From: Bacteroidaceae bacterium
GTDB lineage: Bacteria; Bacteroidota; Bacteroidia; Bacteroidales; Bacteroidaceae
Direction of reading: 5' to 3'
NCBI GenBank assembly: GCA_900772575.1
Contig: CAAHEN010000067.1
Span: 1-18,238 of the forward strand
DNA: 18,238 nt
Part shown: positions 7,096-14,739 of the stretch, in pieces
Numbering within the stretch: position 1 is the stretch's first letter
Layout: each line of letters starts with the position of its first letter
The notes under the pieces: model-generated
Told to the model about the DNA's origin: nothing
Databases searched by the model: none
Seen by the model: the letters and a program-made list of their open reading frames with translations, nothing else
Position numbers and translations under genes: made by a program

Positions 7096-8529
7096 TCACT
7101 GGCCGACGTACACCTTGCGCGTACCGCTGGCGGTGCGCACGATATAGATGCCGGCGGGCAGGCCGTCCGTCGACGTTCCGCGCAAGCGGCCGCCAAGGTC
7201 GTAGACGCGCTGTGCGGCTGTGCCCGCAGTCGGGGCGGTGGCGATGCCGCTCGTCAGGTCGACGGCGACGAAGTCGGCGAACTCCAGTTTGTAGAGCTTC
7301 TCATAGACGGGGCTACCGTCTTTCTCTGACGGTGTGATGTTCTCAGCGATCTCCTGCGTGCAGGTGCCGTTACTGTCGTAGACGTAGCTGTTGCGCTGGC
7401 CGCCTTCCAGAGTCGGCGCCTTGCCATAATCGTCCGAACTGTAGCTGGCGAAGAAGGTCTGCTTGCCGTGCTCGTCGTAGGTGGCGACATAATAGGCGTC
7501 ACCCTTCTCGTCGTCGGTGAAAAGGCCGTCGCCGTTGAGGTCTTCGTAACTGATGTCGTGCACCTCGACAGAGCCGTTCGCATCCGTGACCGTAAAGGTA
7601 TAAACATCCTTCCGGCTGCCGTCGGTGTAAGTCGTCGTGGCCGTGTAGTCGTCCTTGCCTTCGGTGTAGGCGACGTCTATGTGGGCAACGAGCTTGTCAT
7701 TCTCATAGACGTCGGCACTCTTGAGCTGGTTGGCCTGTGGGGCACGTCCTTCCCGCTCGTAGTAAGTGGTGAAGTTGTAGACCAGCTGGCCATCGGTCTG
7801 CCGCCACTTCAGGTTGCGGTAGTCCGACTTCATGATCCAAGGGTCGTCGTCGCTATAAGGATCGAGCTGCTTGTTGGTGAACGTGGCGGCGCGTCCGTCG
7901 TCGCCATACGTGATGTCGGTGCGCTCGGAGGGGGTGAAGCCGCCTTGGTAGAACGTGCTGATGACGATACTCGTCACGTTGCCGTTGGCGTCGCGGCTGA
8001 CGGGGCGCTCCCAGTTGTTACCCTGCAGCGACCAGTCACTCTCGACGCCGTCCCACGTGTAGGTGTAGGTCTTGACCACGAAGTCACTGACGCGGCTGTC
8101 GCGGGTGGTCACCTTCTTCTCCGAGGGCAGGAAGTCCGTCTCGCCCTCCTCGCAGGTCTCGGTCACCTTGCTGGTGGTCAGGCCGTCGTAAGTGTAGGTC
8201 TCGCGCGTCTTGGTGGAACCGTCGTCGGTCAGCGCGGTGGTCACATTGCCCTGTGCGTCATAGGTGTATGCCGTCTGGGTGTCGGCAATCCACTTGCCAT
8301 TGTCGTAGGAATAGAAGCGCTCAGTCTGTGGAAGCCAGACGGTCTTGGCCTGGGCGCCGTCGGCCGGCGCGGGGAGCAGGCCGGCGCTGATGGCCGAGCG
8401 TATGAACGTGGCCGATGTGCCGCGGCGCAGTATGTCGGCGTGCCGGTTCTTGAATGTGGCGGTCTGCGCCGTCGCGGCCTGGGCTAGCGTCAAGGCCGAG
8501 GCAGAAAGCAGTAATGTAGAAAGTTTCAT
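7096..8529 (-). CDS. Exported YD-repeat-like protein with an EF-hand loop and type IX-like C-terminal tail
   Basis: A 477-residue protein of unknown function. The chosen ATG at 8527-8529 gives a good signal peptide (MKLSTLLLSASALTLAQAATAQ) and lies 46 nt after a promoter box; longer in-frame extensions lack this. The body is rich in short beta motifs of the type YTYDAQGNVTTAL, YTYDGLTTSKVTE and TYTWDGVESDW, reminiscent of degenerate YD/RHS repeats. Residues 330-341 (DLNGDGLFTDDE) form a perfect 12-residue EF-hand calcium loop. The final residues (QRVYDLGGRLRGTSTDG, GIYIVR, RKVYVGQ) resemble a type IX sorting domain. It is probably a surface or secreted calcium-binding protein; its ligand or substrate cannot be read from the sequence. 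Confidence 0.8.
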   Translation of the reverse strand: MKLSTLLLSASALTLAQAATAQTATFKNRHADILRRGTSATFIRSAISAGLLPAPADGAQAKTVWLPQTERFYSYDNGKWIADTQTAYTYDAQGNVTTALTDDGSTKTRETYTYDGLTTSKVTETCEEGETDFLPSEKKVTTRDSRVSDFVVKTYTYTWDGVESDWSLQGNNWERPVSRDANGNVTSIVISTFYQGGFTPSERTDITYGDDGRAATFTNKQLDPYSDDDPWIMKSDYRNLKWRQTDGQLVYNFTTYYEREGRAPQANQLKSADVYENDKLVAHIDVAYTEGKDDYTATTTYTDGSRKDVYTFTVTDANGSVEVHDISYEDLNGDGLFTDDEKGDAYYVATYDEHGKQTFFASYSSDDYGKAPTLEGGQRNSYVYDSNGTCTQEIAENITPSEKDGSPVYEKLYKLEFADFVAVDLTSGIATAPTAGTAAQRVYDLGGRLRGTSTDGLPAGIYIVRTASGTRKVYVGQ

Positions 8530-8575
8530 AGGTGATTTTGTTTCGTTCTGACAAGAACAGATGACTATACATGTG

Positions 8576-8583
8576 CAAAGGTA
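8576..8583 (-). promoter_or_regulatory. -7 box TACCTTTG for the YD-repeat-like gene
   Basis: The minus strand reads TACCTTTG, placing transcription start near 8569 and leaving a leader of about 40 nt. The 23-nt block at 8574-8596 matches 681-703 at 20 positions. Confidence 0.65.
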
Positions 8584-8689
8584 GCACAAAAGCCCGACAC
8601 CGGCTTCAGAATGTCCGTCTTTTGCATCGCGACGCGTGACGGGACACAAATATAATAGGGGGCACGGTTCGCGCTTGCGGAATATTAAC

Positions 8690-8697
8690 TAACTTTG
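8690..8697 (+). promoter_or_regulatory. -7 box TAACTTTG for the S9B peptidase unit
   Basis: A full consensus TAACTTTG, 86 nt upstream of the preferred ATG at 8784. The leader is long for this window. A GTG at 8739 is in frame but would precede the signal peptide by 15 residues. Confidence 0.65.
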
Positions 8698-8783
8698 CAT
8701 GGCAGCGGCGCGACGTCCCTCCCGGCGGGAACGGGGACGTGGCGACGCGCGTCTTCTCCACCGAACCAATCAAAGCTCTACCA

Positions 8784-10952
8784 ATGATAAACAAGACCAT
8801 CATGGCAGTGGCCGCCCTGTTGCTGCTGCCCCTCACCACCATGGCACAAACCAAGAAAAGCTTCACACTCGACGACCTGATGTGGGGCGGTTCCAACTAT
8901 TGGAACATCATGCCCAAATACTATGCCGCCGAATTCTGGGGCGACCGCCTCATGCGCCTCGACGTCGACGGCGTCGAGCGCCGCACCGACGAGAAGGGAC
9001 GCAGCGTCAGGCCTGAGACCGTCATGACCGCCGACGCCGTCAACGCCGCCTTCGACACCGCCCGCTACGGCAAGGTCTACAACCTGATGAACGCCACCTT
9101 CCCCTACGCCGACCAGCCGCTGGCCCTGCTGGCGACATCGAAGCTCCGCCTGCTCTACGACTGGCAGAAGCAGAGCGTCGTCTGGTCGCAGGAGCGCGCA
9201 CAGGGCGAGAGCGCGGCCGACTTCAACGCCACCAGCCGCAGCGTGGCCTACGTCTGCAAGAGCAACCTCTACGTCCGCACCGCCGACGGCCGCGAGCACC
9301 AAGTATCGACCGACGGCTCGCGCGAGCTCGTCTACGGCCAGAGCGTGCACCGTGACGAGTTCGGCATCCACAAGGGCACCTTCTGGAGCCCCAAGGGCAG
9401 CCTGCTCGCCTTCTACCGCATGGACCAGTCTATGGTCACGGACTATCCCCTCGTCGACATCAACCACCGCATCGCCCAGCTTGCCCCAGAGAAATACCCC
9501 ATGGCTGGCATGACGAGCCACAAGGTGACCGTCGGCATCTTCGACCCGGCCACCGACAAGACCGTCTACCTACAGGCCGGTGACCCCACCGACCGCTACT
9601 TCACCAACATCGCCTGGAGTCCCGACGAGCGCACCGTCTACATGTTCGAGCTGCCACGCACACAGGACAAGGCCGAGCTCGTGGCCTACGACGCCCGCAC
9701 CGGTGCCCGCAAGGGTGTCATCTACACCGAGACCAACGCACGCTACGTTGAGCCGATGAACCCCATCGTGTTCCTGCCCTGGGACGCCACGAAGTTCATC
9801 ATGCAGAGCCGCCGCGACGGGTGGAACCACATCTACCTGATGGACACGGCGGGAAAGCTGCGGATCCAGCTGACGAAGGGGCAGTTTGAGGTGACGGATG
9901 TGCTGGGCTTCAACACGAAGACGCAAAGCGTCGTCTACCGCGCCAACGCCGCCTCGCCCATCTGCTACAACCACTACGCCGTCAGTGTCAAGACCGGCAA
10001 GAGCACAGCCCTCGACAACGGTCGCGGCAGTCACAGCGCCAGCCTCTCACGCGGCGCGGGCCTCTACCTGCTCGACCGCTGGAGCGCCCCCAGCGAGTTC
10101 CGCCGCATCGACCTCGCCGCAACCTCAGCACCCAGTCAGCTCCGTCTCCACACTGACGAGACGCCCTGGACCGACTACGCCGTGCCCGAAATCAGCAGCG
10201 GCACCATCAAGGCCGCCGACGGGACGACCGACCTCTACTACCGCCTCGTCAAGCCTGTCGGCTTCGACCCCGCCAAGAAGTACCCCACCGTCGTCTACGT
10301 CTACGGCGGTCCCCACGCCCACAATGTTGAGGCCGCATGGAACTACATGGCGCGGCCCTGGGAGATCTACATGGCGCAGCGCGGCTATGTCGTCTTCGTC
10401 GTCGACAACCGCGGCTCCGAAAACCGCGGCTTCGCCTTCGAGAGCTGCACACACCGCCACCTCGGCGACATCGAGATGCAGGACCAGATGGCCGGCGTCA
10501 GCTACCTCAAGACCTTGCCCTACGTGGACGCCTCGCGTCTGGGCGTCCACGGCTGGTCGTTCGGCGGGTTCATGACGACAAACCTCATGTGCTCCTACCC
10601 CGACGTGTTCAAGGTCGGTGTGGCCGGCGGCCCTGTCATCGACTGGAAATTCTATGAGGTGATGTACGGCGAGCGCTACATGGACACCCCACAGGAGAAC
10701 CCCGAAGGCTACGCCTCGTCGAGCCTCCTGCCCAAGGCCAAGAACCTCAAGGGACGTCTCCAGATCATCGTCGGCTACAACGACCCCACCTGCGTGCTGC
10801 AGCACAACCTGGCCTTTCTCCGTGCCTGTGAGGACGCCGGCACACAGCCAGACTACTTTGTCTATCCCGGCGACGGCCACAACATGATGGGCCGTGACAT
10901 GGTGCACCTCCACGAGCGCATCACCCGTTATTTCGACGACTACCTGAAATGA
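8784..10952 (+). CDS. S9B serine peptidase (dipeptidyl peptidase IV / prolyl tripeptidyl peptidase-like)
   Basis: A 722-residue exported exopeptidase. The ATG at 8784 was chosen because it starts a classical signal peptide (MINKTIMAVAALLLLPLTTMAQ). The N-terminal beta-propeller of the DPP IV family occupies about residues 30-450. It contains VYGQSVHRDEFGIHKGTFWSP, the place where DPP IV carries its substrate-anchoring glutamates. The catalytic alpha/beta hydrolase domain covers about 470-722. The triad is Ser592 in GVHGWSFGG, Asp667 in GYNDPTC and His699 in GDGHNM. S9B enzymes release di- or tripeptides, often after proline, in the periplasm of asaccharolytic or proteolytic Bacteroidota. The propeller motif does not settle whether it cuts di- or tripeptides. 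The next gene overlaps its stop by 4 bp. Confidence 0.9.
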   Translation: MINKTIMAVAALLLLPLTTMAQTKKSFTLDDLMWGGSNYWNIMPKYYAAEFWGDRLMRLDVDGVERRTDEKGRSVRPETVMTADAVNAAFDTARYGKVYNLMNATFPYADQPLALLATSKLRLLYDWQKQSVVWSQERAQGESAADFNATSRSVAYVCKSNLYVRTADGREHQVSTDGSRELVYGQSVHRDEFGIHKGTFWSPKGSLLAFYRMDQSMVTDYPLVDINHRIAQLAPEKYPMAGMTSHKVTVGIFDPATDKTVYLQAGDPTDRYFTNIAWSPDERTVYMFELPRTQDKAELVAYDARTGARKGVIYTETNARYVEPMNPIVFLPWDATKFIMQSRRDGWNHIYLMDTAGKLRIQLTKGQFEVTDVLGFNTKTQSVVYRANAASPICYNHYAVSVKTGKSTALDNGRGSHSASLSRGAGLYLLDRWSAPSEFRRIDLAATSAPSQLRLHTDETPWTDYAVPEISSGTIKAADGTTDLYYRLVKPVGFDPAKKYPTVVYVYGGPHAHNVEAAWNYMARPWEIYMAQRGYVVFVVDNRGSENRGFAFESCTHRHLGDIEMQDQMAGVSYLKTLPYVDASRLGVHGWSFGGFMTTNLMCSYPDVFKVGVAGGPVIDWKFYEVMYGERYMDTPQENPEGYASSSLLPKAKNLKGRLQIIVGYNDPTCVLQHNLAFLRACEDAGTQPDYFVYPGDGHNMMGRDMVHLHERITRYFDDYLK

Positions 10953-12181
10953 GTCCGACGATGAGAATCCCAACACTGAGTCTCCTGCTCCTCGCCATTG
11001 CCGCACTGGCGCCGGCCGTGCTCCTGGCACAGGGTGTCGGCCGCATCTGCCGGGCCTTGCACAGCGAGGGGCTGGAGCGCCTCGCCTATGACCGCGCAGC
11101 CAGCCACAGGCTGTCGCGCCGGCAAGCCGCCGCCCTACGCGACACACTCACCGCCGCCTGGTGCGCCGGCGTCGCACGGCAGACCGCCCGCGACTGGGCC
11201 GACCGCGACATACGCATCGACAGCCTGCACCTGCGCTTCGACCGCCGCGTCTACGGCACAGCTCCCGCCGACGGCCGCAGCCTCTACATCTCCATGCACG
11301 GCGGCGGCAACACCGCCACTGCCGTCAACGACCAGCAATGGGAAAACCAGAAGCACCTCTACAAGCCCGCCGAAGGCGTCTACGTGGCCCCGCGCGCCCC
11401 ATGGGACAACTGGAACATGTGGTTCCAGCCCGGCATAGACGCCCTCTTCGAGCGGCTCATCGCCGCCGCCATCGTGCGCGACAGCGTCAACCCCGACAAG
11501 GTCTACCTGCTGGGCTACTCGGCCGGCGGCGACGGGGTGTGGCGTATGGCGCCCCGCATGGCCGACCGTTGGGCCGCGGCCGCGATGATGGCCGGGCACC
11601 CCGGTGAGGCCGAACAGGTCAACCTGCTCCATGTGCCGTTCATGATATGGATGGGTGAGCTCGACACCGCCTACGACCGCAACCGCCTGGCCGCAGCCAA
11701 GGGGCGCGTCATGGACTCGCTCCAGCGCGCCTGTCCCGAAGGCTATGTCCACGAGACACACATCGTCACCGGAAAGGGCCATTGGATGGAGCGACAGGAC
11801 ACCGCCGCCATCGCCTGGATGGCCCGCTACCGGCGCGACCCGCTGCCGGCGCATATCGTCTGGCGGCAGGAGGACGTGTGCCGCACGGCGTTCTACTGGC
11901 TCAAGGTGAGACCCCGCGACGCCCGCCACGGCATGCGCGTCGAAGTGCGCCTGCACCCAGAGCGGGGCGAGGTGGAAATCCTCTCCTCAGACTACCGGCG
12001 CCTCACTGTCTGCCTCAACGACGACCTGCTCGACCTCGACCGCCCCGTCAGCGTCACCCATCAGGGCCGCGTGCTCTTCAAGGGCCGCCTGCGGCGCACC
12101 GCCGCCACCATGGCGCGCTCACTTCTGGAACTCAACGACCCACGCCGCTGCTTCACCGCCGAGGTGGAGGTGGAGATGTGA
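10949..12181 (+). CDS. Exported alpha/beta hydrolase (esterase/peptidase-like)
   Basis: A 410-residue predicted hydrolase. Its ATG overlaps the TGA of the S9B gene, so it is probably translationally coupled; a second in-frame ATG at 10961 starts the hydrophobic signal peptide (MRIPTLSLLLLAIAALAPAV) and may be the real start. The oxyanion motif HGGG is at residues 117-120. The nucleophile elbow GYSAGG holds Ser191. Asp239 (MGELD) and His278 (GKGHW) are well-placed triad partners. Residues from about 300 onward form a beta-rich extension ending VEVEM that I cannot assign. The fold resembles PHB-depolymerase-like or LpqC-like secreted esterases. The substrate is unknown. Linkage to the peptidase suggests an envelope role. 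Confidence 0.8.
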   Translation: MSPTMRIPTLSLLLLAIAALAPAVLLAQGVGRICRALHSEGLERLAYDRAASHRLSRRQAAALRDTLTAAWCAGVARQTARDWADRDIRIDSLHLRFDRRVYGTAPADGRSLYISMHGGGNTATAVNDQQWENQKHLYKPAEGVYVAPRAPWDNWNMWFQPGIDALFERLIAAAIVRDSVNPDKVYLLGYSAGGDGVWRMAPRMADRWAAAAMMAGHPGEAEQVNLLHVPFMIWMGELDTAYDRNRLAAAKGRVMDSLQRACPEGYVHETHIVTGKGHWMERQDTAAIAWMARYRRDPLPAHIVWRQEDVCRTAFYWLKVRPRDARHGMRVEVRLHPERGEVEILSSDYRRLTVCLNDDLLDLDRPVSVTHQGRVLFKGRLRRTAATMARSLLELNDPRRCFTAEVEVEM

Positions 12182-12225
12182 GGCGAAAAGGACGATGGCT
12201 TTTCAGAGAATCCGGTCATAGGTTT

Positions 12226-12256
12226 TTTGCCATGTAGCCCGATACCCCTAACTTTG
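12226..12256 (+). promoter_or_regulatory. Promoter of the restriction-modification operon
   Basis: TTTG (12226-12229), a 19-nt spacer, then TAACTTTG (12249-12256) is an ideal Bacteroidota promoter. It starts transcription about 13 nt before the methyltransferase ATG at 12276, a short leader. No separate promoter for the nuclease is visible. Confidence 0.8.
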
Positions 12257-12275
12257 TATCCACAGTAAGAAAACC

Positions 12276-13295
12276 ATGTATACAGAATATATAAATGACA
12301 CATTGCGCCCACGCCTCACAGAAGACGCTACCGTGCTTGACCTTTTTGCCGGATGCGGAGGACTGTCACTTGGTTTTGAGGCTGCGGGCTTCAGAACGAT
12401 AGGTTATGAGTATATGCCATCGGCCGTCGATACATACAACCGCAACCTGCTCGGTTCCTGCCACCTGTGCCAGCTTGAGGTTGGCTTCGACTATCCGGAA
12501 GCCGACATCATCATAGGTGGGCCACCCTGCCAACCATTCAGTGTGCGTGGTAGCCAGAAAGGCATGAAAGACGCACGTGACGGTTTTCCTATATTCATAG
12601 ACGCAGTGAAGCGCGTACAGCCGAAGGTCTTTCTGTTTGAGAACGTGCGCAATCTCATGTTCTCCCACAAATGGTACTTGGAACTGATACTGGCCGAGTT
12701 GCGCAATTTGGGTTACATTCTGGAGATGAGGTGCCTCAACGCTGTCAACTATGGCGTACCTCAGAACCGCGAACGGCTCATTGTAGTCGGTCACCGCTCC
12801 TCATTCTCCTTTCCCCACGTAGAGATGAAGCGTGTTACGGTAGGTGAGGCCATCGGCGACATGATGTACACTGTGCCAGAAGGTTCTCACTTTCTCACAC
12901 CGGCGCAGGACGAATATATTGCGAAATATGAGAAGGCGTCGGCCTGCATCAACCCACGCGACCTCTATGCCGATCGCCCCGCACGTACGCTCACTTGCCG
13001 CAACCTGTGCGGCGCAACGAGCGACATGCAGCGTGTACGCCTCAAAGACGGACGCCGTCGCCGTATCGTGCAGCGCGAGGCCGCGCGTCTACAGAGTTTC
13101 CCCGATTGGTTTGAATTCTGTGGCAATGAAACACAGCAGTTCACACAAATAGGAAACGCTGTTCCCCCGCTGCTGGCCTACAGGCTGGCTTCTGCCATAA
13201 AAGAAAACTACCATGCTGAGGCACGTTCCGGAGAGAGCATCGCAACCCTCAACCGAATGTATCAACCATTATTCAGTGATTGGCATGCAAGCTAA
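12276..13295 (+). CDS. Type II DNA (cytosine-5) methyltransferase
   Basis: A 339-residue C5-cytosine methyltransferase that transfers methyl from S-adenosylmethionine to a cytosine in its target site. All key motifs are present in order: motif I DLFAGCGGLSLGF (from residue 22), motif IV GGPPCQPFS with catalytic Cys85, motif VI ENV (Glu122), motif VIII QNRERL (163-168), motif IX RLQSFP, and motif X GNAVPP (293-298). The target-recognition region between VIII and IX is short. The gene is richer in A+T than its flanks, which suggests transfer. The nuclease gene starts 11 bp before its stop, so the pair forms one operon with modification translated first. Confidence 0.95.
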   Translation: MYTEYINDTLRPRLTEDATVLDLFAGCGGLSLGFEAAGFRTIGYEYMPSAVDTYNRNLLGSCHLCQLEVGFDYPEADIIIGGPPCQPFSVRGSQKGMKDARDGFPIFIDAVKRVQPKVFLFENVRNLMFSHKWYLELILAELRNLGYILEMRCLNAVNYGVPQNRERLIVVGHRSSFSFPHVEMKRVTVGEAIGDMMYTVPEGSHFLTPAQDEYIAKYEKASACINPRDLYADRPARTLTCRNLCGATSDMQRVRLKDGRRRRIVQREAARLQSFPDWFEFCGNETQQFTQIGNAVPPLLAYRLASAIKENYHAEARSGESIATLNRMYQPLFSDWHAS

Positions 13296-14271
13296 AAAAA
13301 CGAGACGCAAACCGGAGGCTGTCAGACAATTGATAGTTTCGATGCTGGACACATTGAGGCAGTTGGGACTGCCTGTCAACAACATGACAGACCGCCAATC
13401 TGAGCGCATGGCTGAAGCCTGCATGGCAGTGGCCGGTATAAAGAACTGCCTTGCAGAGGCCACCGCGTGTACCCAGTTTATGCGTACTAAGGACATCATC
13501 TCTTTCATGAATGCCCATTATGGAGAGAGCATCTCCCTCGGTTCATACGATGACATCCGCCGAAAGGATCTTCTGCTACCTGTGCAGGCTGGATTGGTCA
13601 TCAATTCATCCGCTTATGACATACAAGCGACAAACAACCCCACACGCGGCTATGCAGCCAGTGTCCCCTTTGCAGCGCTGTTGCGCGCATATGGCACACC
13701 GGCTTGGCAGGCGGAACTGAAAGAATGCAAGCGTGCCATAGCCGAGCAACAGGAAATGCTGGACAACAGACAGAAACAGGCTAGCGTACCGGTACACTTG
13801 CCAACGGGGATGACATTGTCGCTTTCAGCCGGAGCCCACAATGCACTGCAAAAGCACATTGTTGAGGATTTCCTGCCCCGTTTCGGCATGGGAGCCACTG
13901 TGCTCTATATCGGAGACACGACAGACAAAGACCTGTTTATGGACAAGGAGCAGCTGGAAGCCATCGGCTTTTTCGACCTGGGCCACAATGAGCTGCCAGA
14001 CGTCGTGGCCTACAGCAAAGACAAGAATCTCCTGTTCCTCATTGAAGCTGTTCACAGCACCGGGCCGATGAGCGAGACTCGTGTAGAACGATTGAAAACA
14101 AAACTGCAAGACTGCCAAGCCTGTTGTGTGTTCATCACTGCATTTGCCGACAGAAAGGATTTTCGCCGCTGGGTGATGGACATAGCTTGGGAGACCGAAG
14201 TATGGATAGCAGATGCCCCCGACCACCTGGTGCACTTCAACGGGTACAAATTCCTTGAATTGCATAAATAG
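13285..14271 (+). CDS. BsuBI/PstI family type II restriction endonuclease
   Basis: A 328-residue endonuclease. The ATG at 13285 overlaps the methyltransferase stop, and the protein begins MQAKKTRRKPEAVRQL. An upstream in-frame ATG at 13213 would add 24 residues unlike the family. The C-terminal half has the family pattern: LSAGAHNALQKHIVEDFLPRF, VLYIGDTTDK, LPDVV with Pro238-Asp239, then LIEAVHSTGPM with Glu254, TAFADR, IAWETEVWIAD and HFNGYKFLE. The PD...EAV arrangement is a variant PD-(D/E)XK site in which the usual lysine is not obvious. Known members cut CTGCAG; whether this one does is inference. Codon use and base composition resemble the methyltransferase rather than the host genes. 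Confidence 0.88.
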   Translation: MQAKKTRRKPEAVRQLIVSMLDTLRQLGLPVNNMTDRQSERMAEACMAVAGIKNCLAEATACTQFMRTKDIISFMNAHYGESISLGSYDDIRRKDLLLPVQAGLVINSSAYDIQATNNPTRGYAASVPFAALLRAYGTPAWQAELKECKRAIAEQQEMLDNRQKQASVPVHLPTGMTLSLSAGAHNALQKHIVEDFLPRFGMGATVLYIGDTTDKDLFMDKEQLEAIGFFDLGHNELPDVVAYSKDKNLLFLIEAVHSTGPMSETRVERLKTKLQDCQACCVFITAFADRKDFRRWVMDIAWETEVWIADAPDHLVHFNGYKFLELHK

Positions 14272-14273
14272 AA

Positions 14274-14363
14274 TTATTGCTGTCCGGTAAAATGGCTATC
14301 TCTACCCACGCTTTTCCTATTGAGCTTGGCGGCTTAAAGGCAAGGCGAACCGGACAGCAATAA
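14274..14363. repeat. 90-bp element bounded by perfect 15-bp inverted repeats
   Basis: TTATTGCTGTCCGGT (14274-14288) and its exact complement (14349-14363) enclose 60 nt. Inner arms around 14309-14317 and 14340-14348 also pair partly. It starts 2 nt after the nuclease stop codon. It could be a miniature inverted-repeat transposable element or an insertion-sequence scar, but no target duplication is visible. A long-stem transcript end for the R-M operon is the alternative. The 23-codon ATG frame inside it is not credible as a gene. Confidence 0.55.
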
Positions 14364-14660
14364 GTACGAATGGTGCGCGGCAGAAGCCTCCAGCGGAGGC
14401 GATATAACGCACCGACAAAATCCCCCATAACATAGCACCGCGCCACCCGTCGCTTCACCTTTTCGCGCCGATGGCCGGAACGCTACCTTAACTTATTTAA
14501 CCTTCAGACGGATTCGAAGTGTTAAAGCGGGACTTCAGCGGAACTTTCCTAGGGCAAATCCGAATTAGCTCGGAGCAAATTTTACCGGGGCCTAGGGAAG
14601 TTACCCGAAAAAACGGCCCCGATTTTGCCATATGGTGGCGATATCGGTTGCCATTGGGCA

Positions 14661-14689
14661 TAAAAAACGGCTATCCGCGTGGGATAGCC
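14661..14689 (-). terminator. Minus-strand hairpin terminator in the intergenic interval
   Basis: GGCTATCC (14669-14676) and GGATAGCC (14682-14689) enclose a 5-nt loop. On the minus strand the stem is followed by GTTTTTTA. It may be a second stop for gpmI transcripts, or it may end a very short transcript from the TATCTTTG box at 14702-14709. Confidence 0.7.
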
Positions 14690-14712
14690 ATTTCCTCTGG
14701 TACAAAGATACG

Positions 14713-14739
14713 GCTTCCGGGCGCCGAAAGCAAGCCGTG
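14713..14739. repeat. Dispersed 27-nt hairpin repeat, copy 2
   Basis: Matches 1171-1197 at 25 of 27 positions. The two copies are over 13 kb apart, in unrelated intergenic regions. In this copy CGGCTT and AAGCCG add an outer pairing. Confidence 0.6.

Noticed and set aside
7468..8487. 339-codon plus-strand frame opposite the YD-repeat-like gene
   Set aside because: Shadow of the real gene: repetitive Val/Gly/Ala composition, no promoter and no recognisable domain.
8739..8783. GTG start extending the S9B peptidase by 15 residues
   Set aside because: The extension would bury the signal peptide; the ATG at 8784 gives a standard export signal.
13213..13284. 24-residue N-terminal extension of the nuclease
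   Set aside because: It would overlap the methyltransferase by 83 bp and resembles nothing in the family; the ATG at 13285 fits better.
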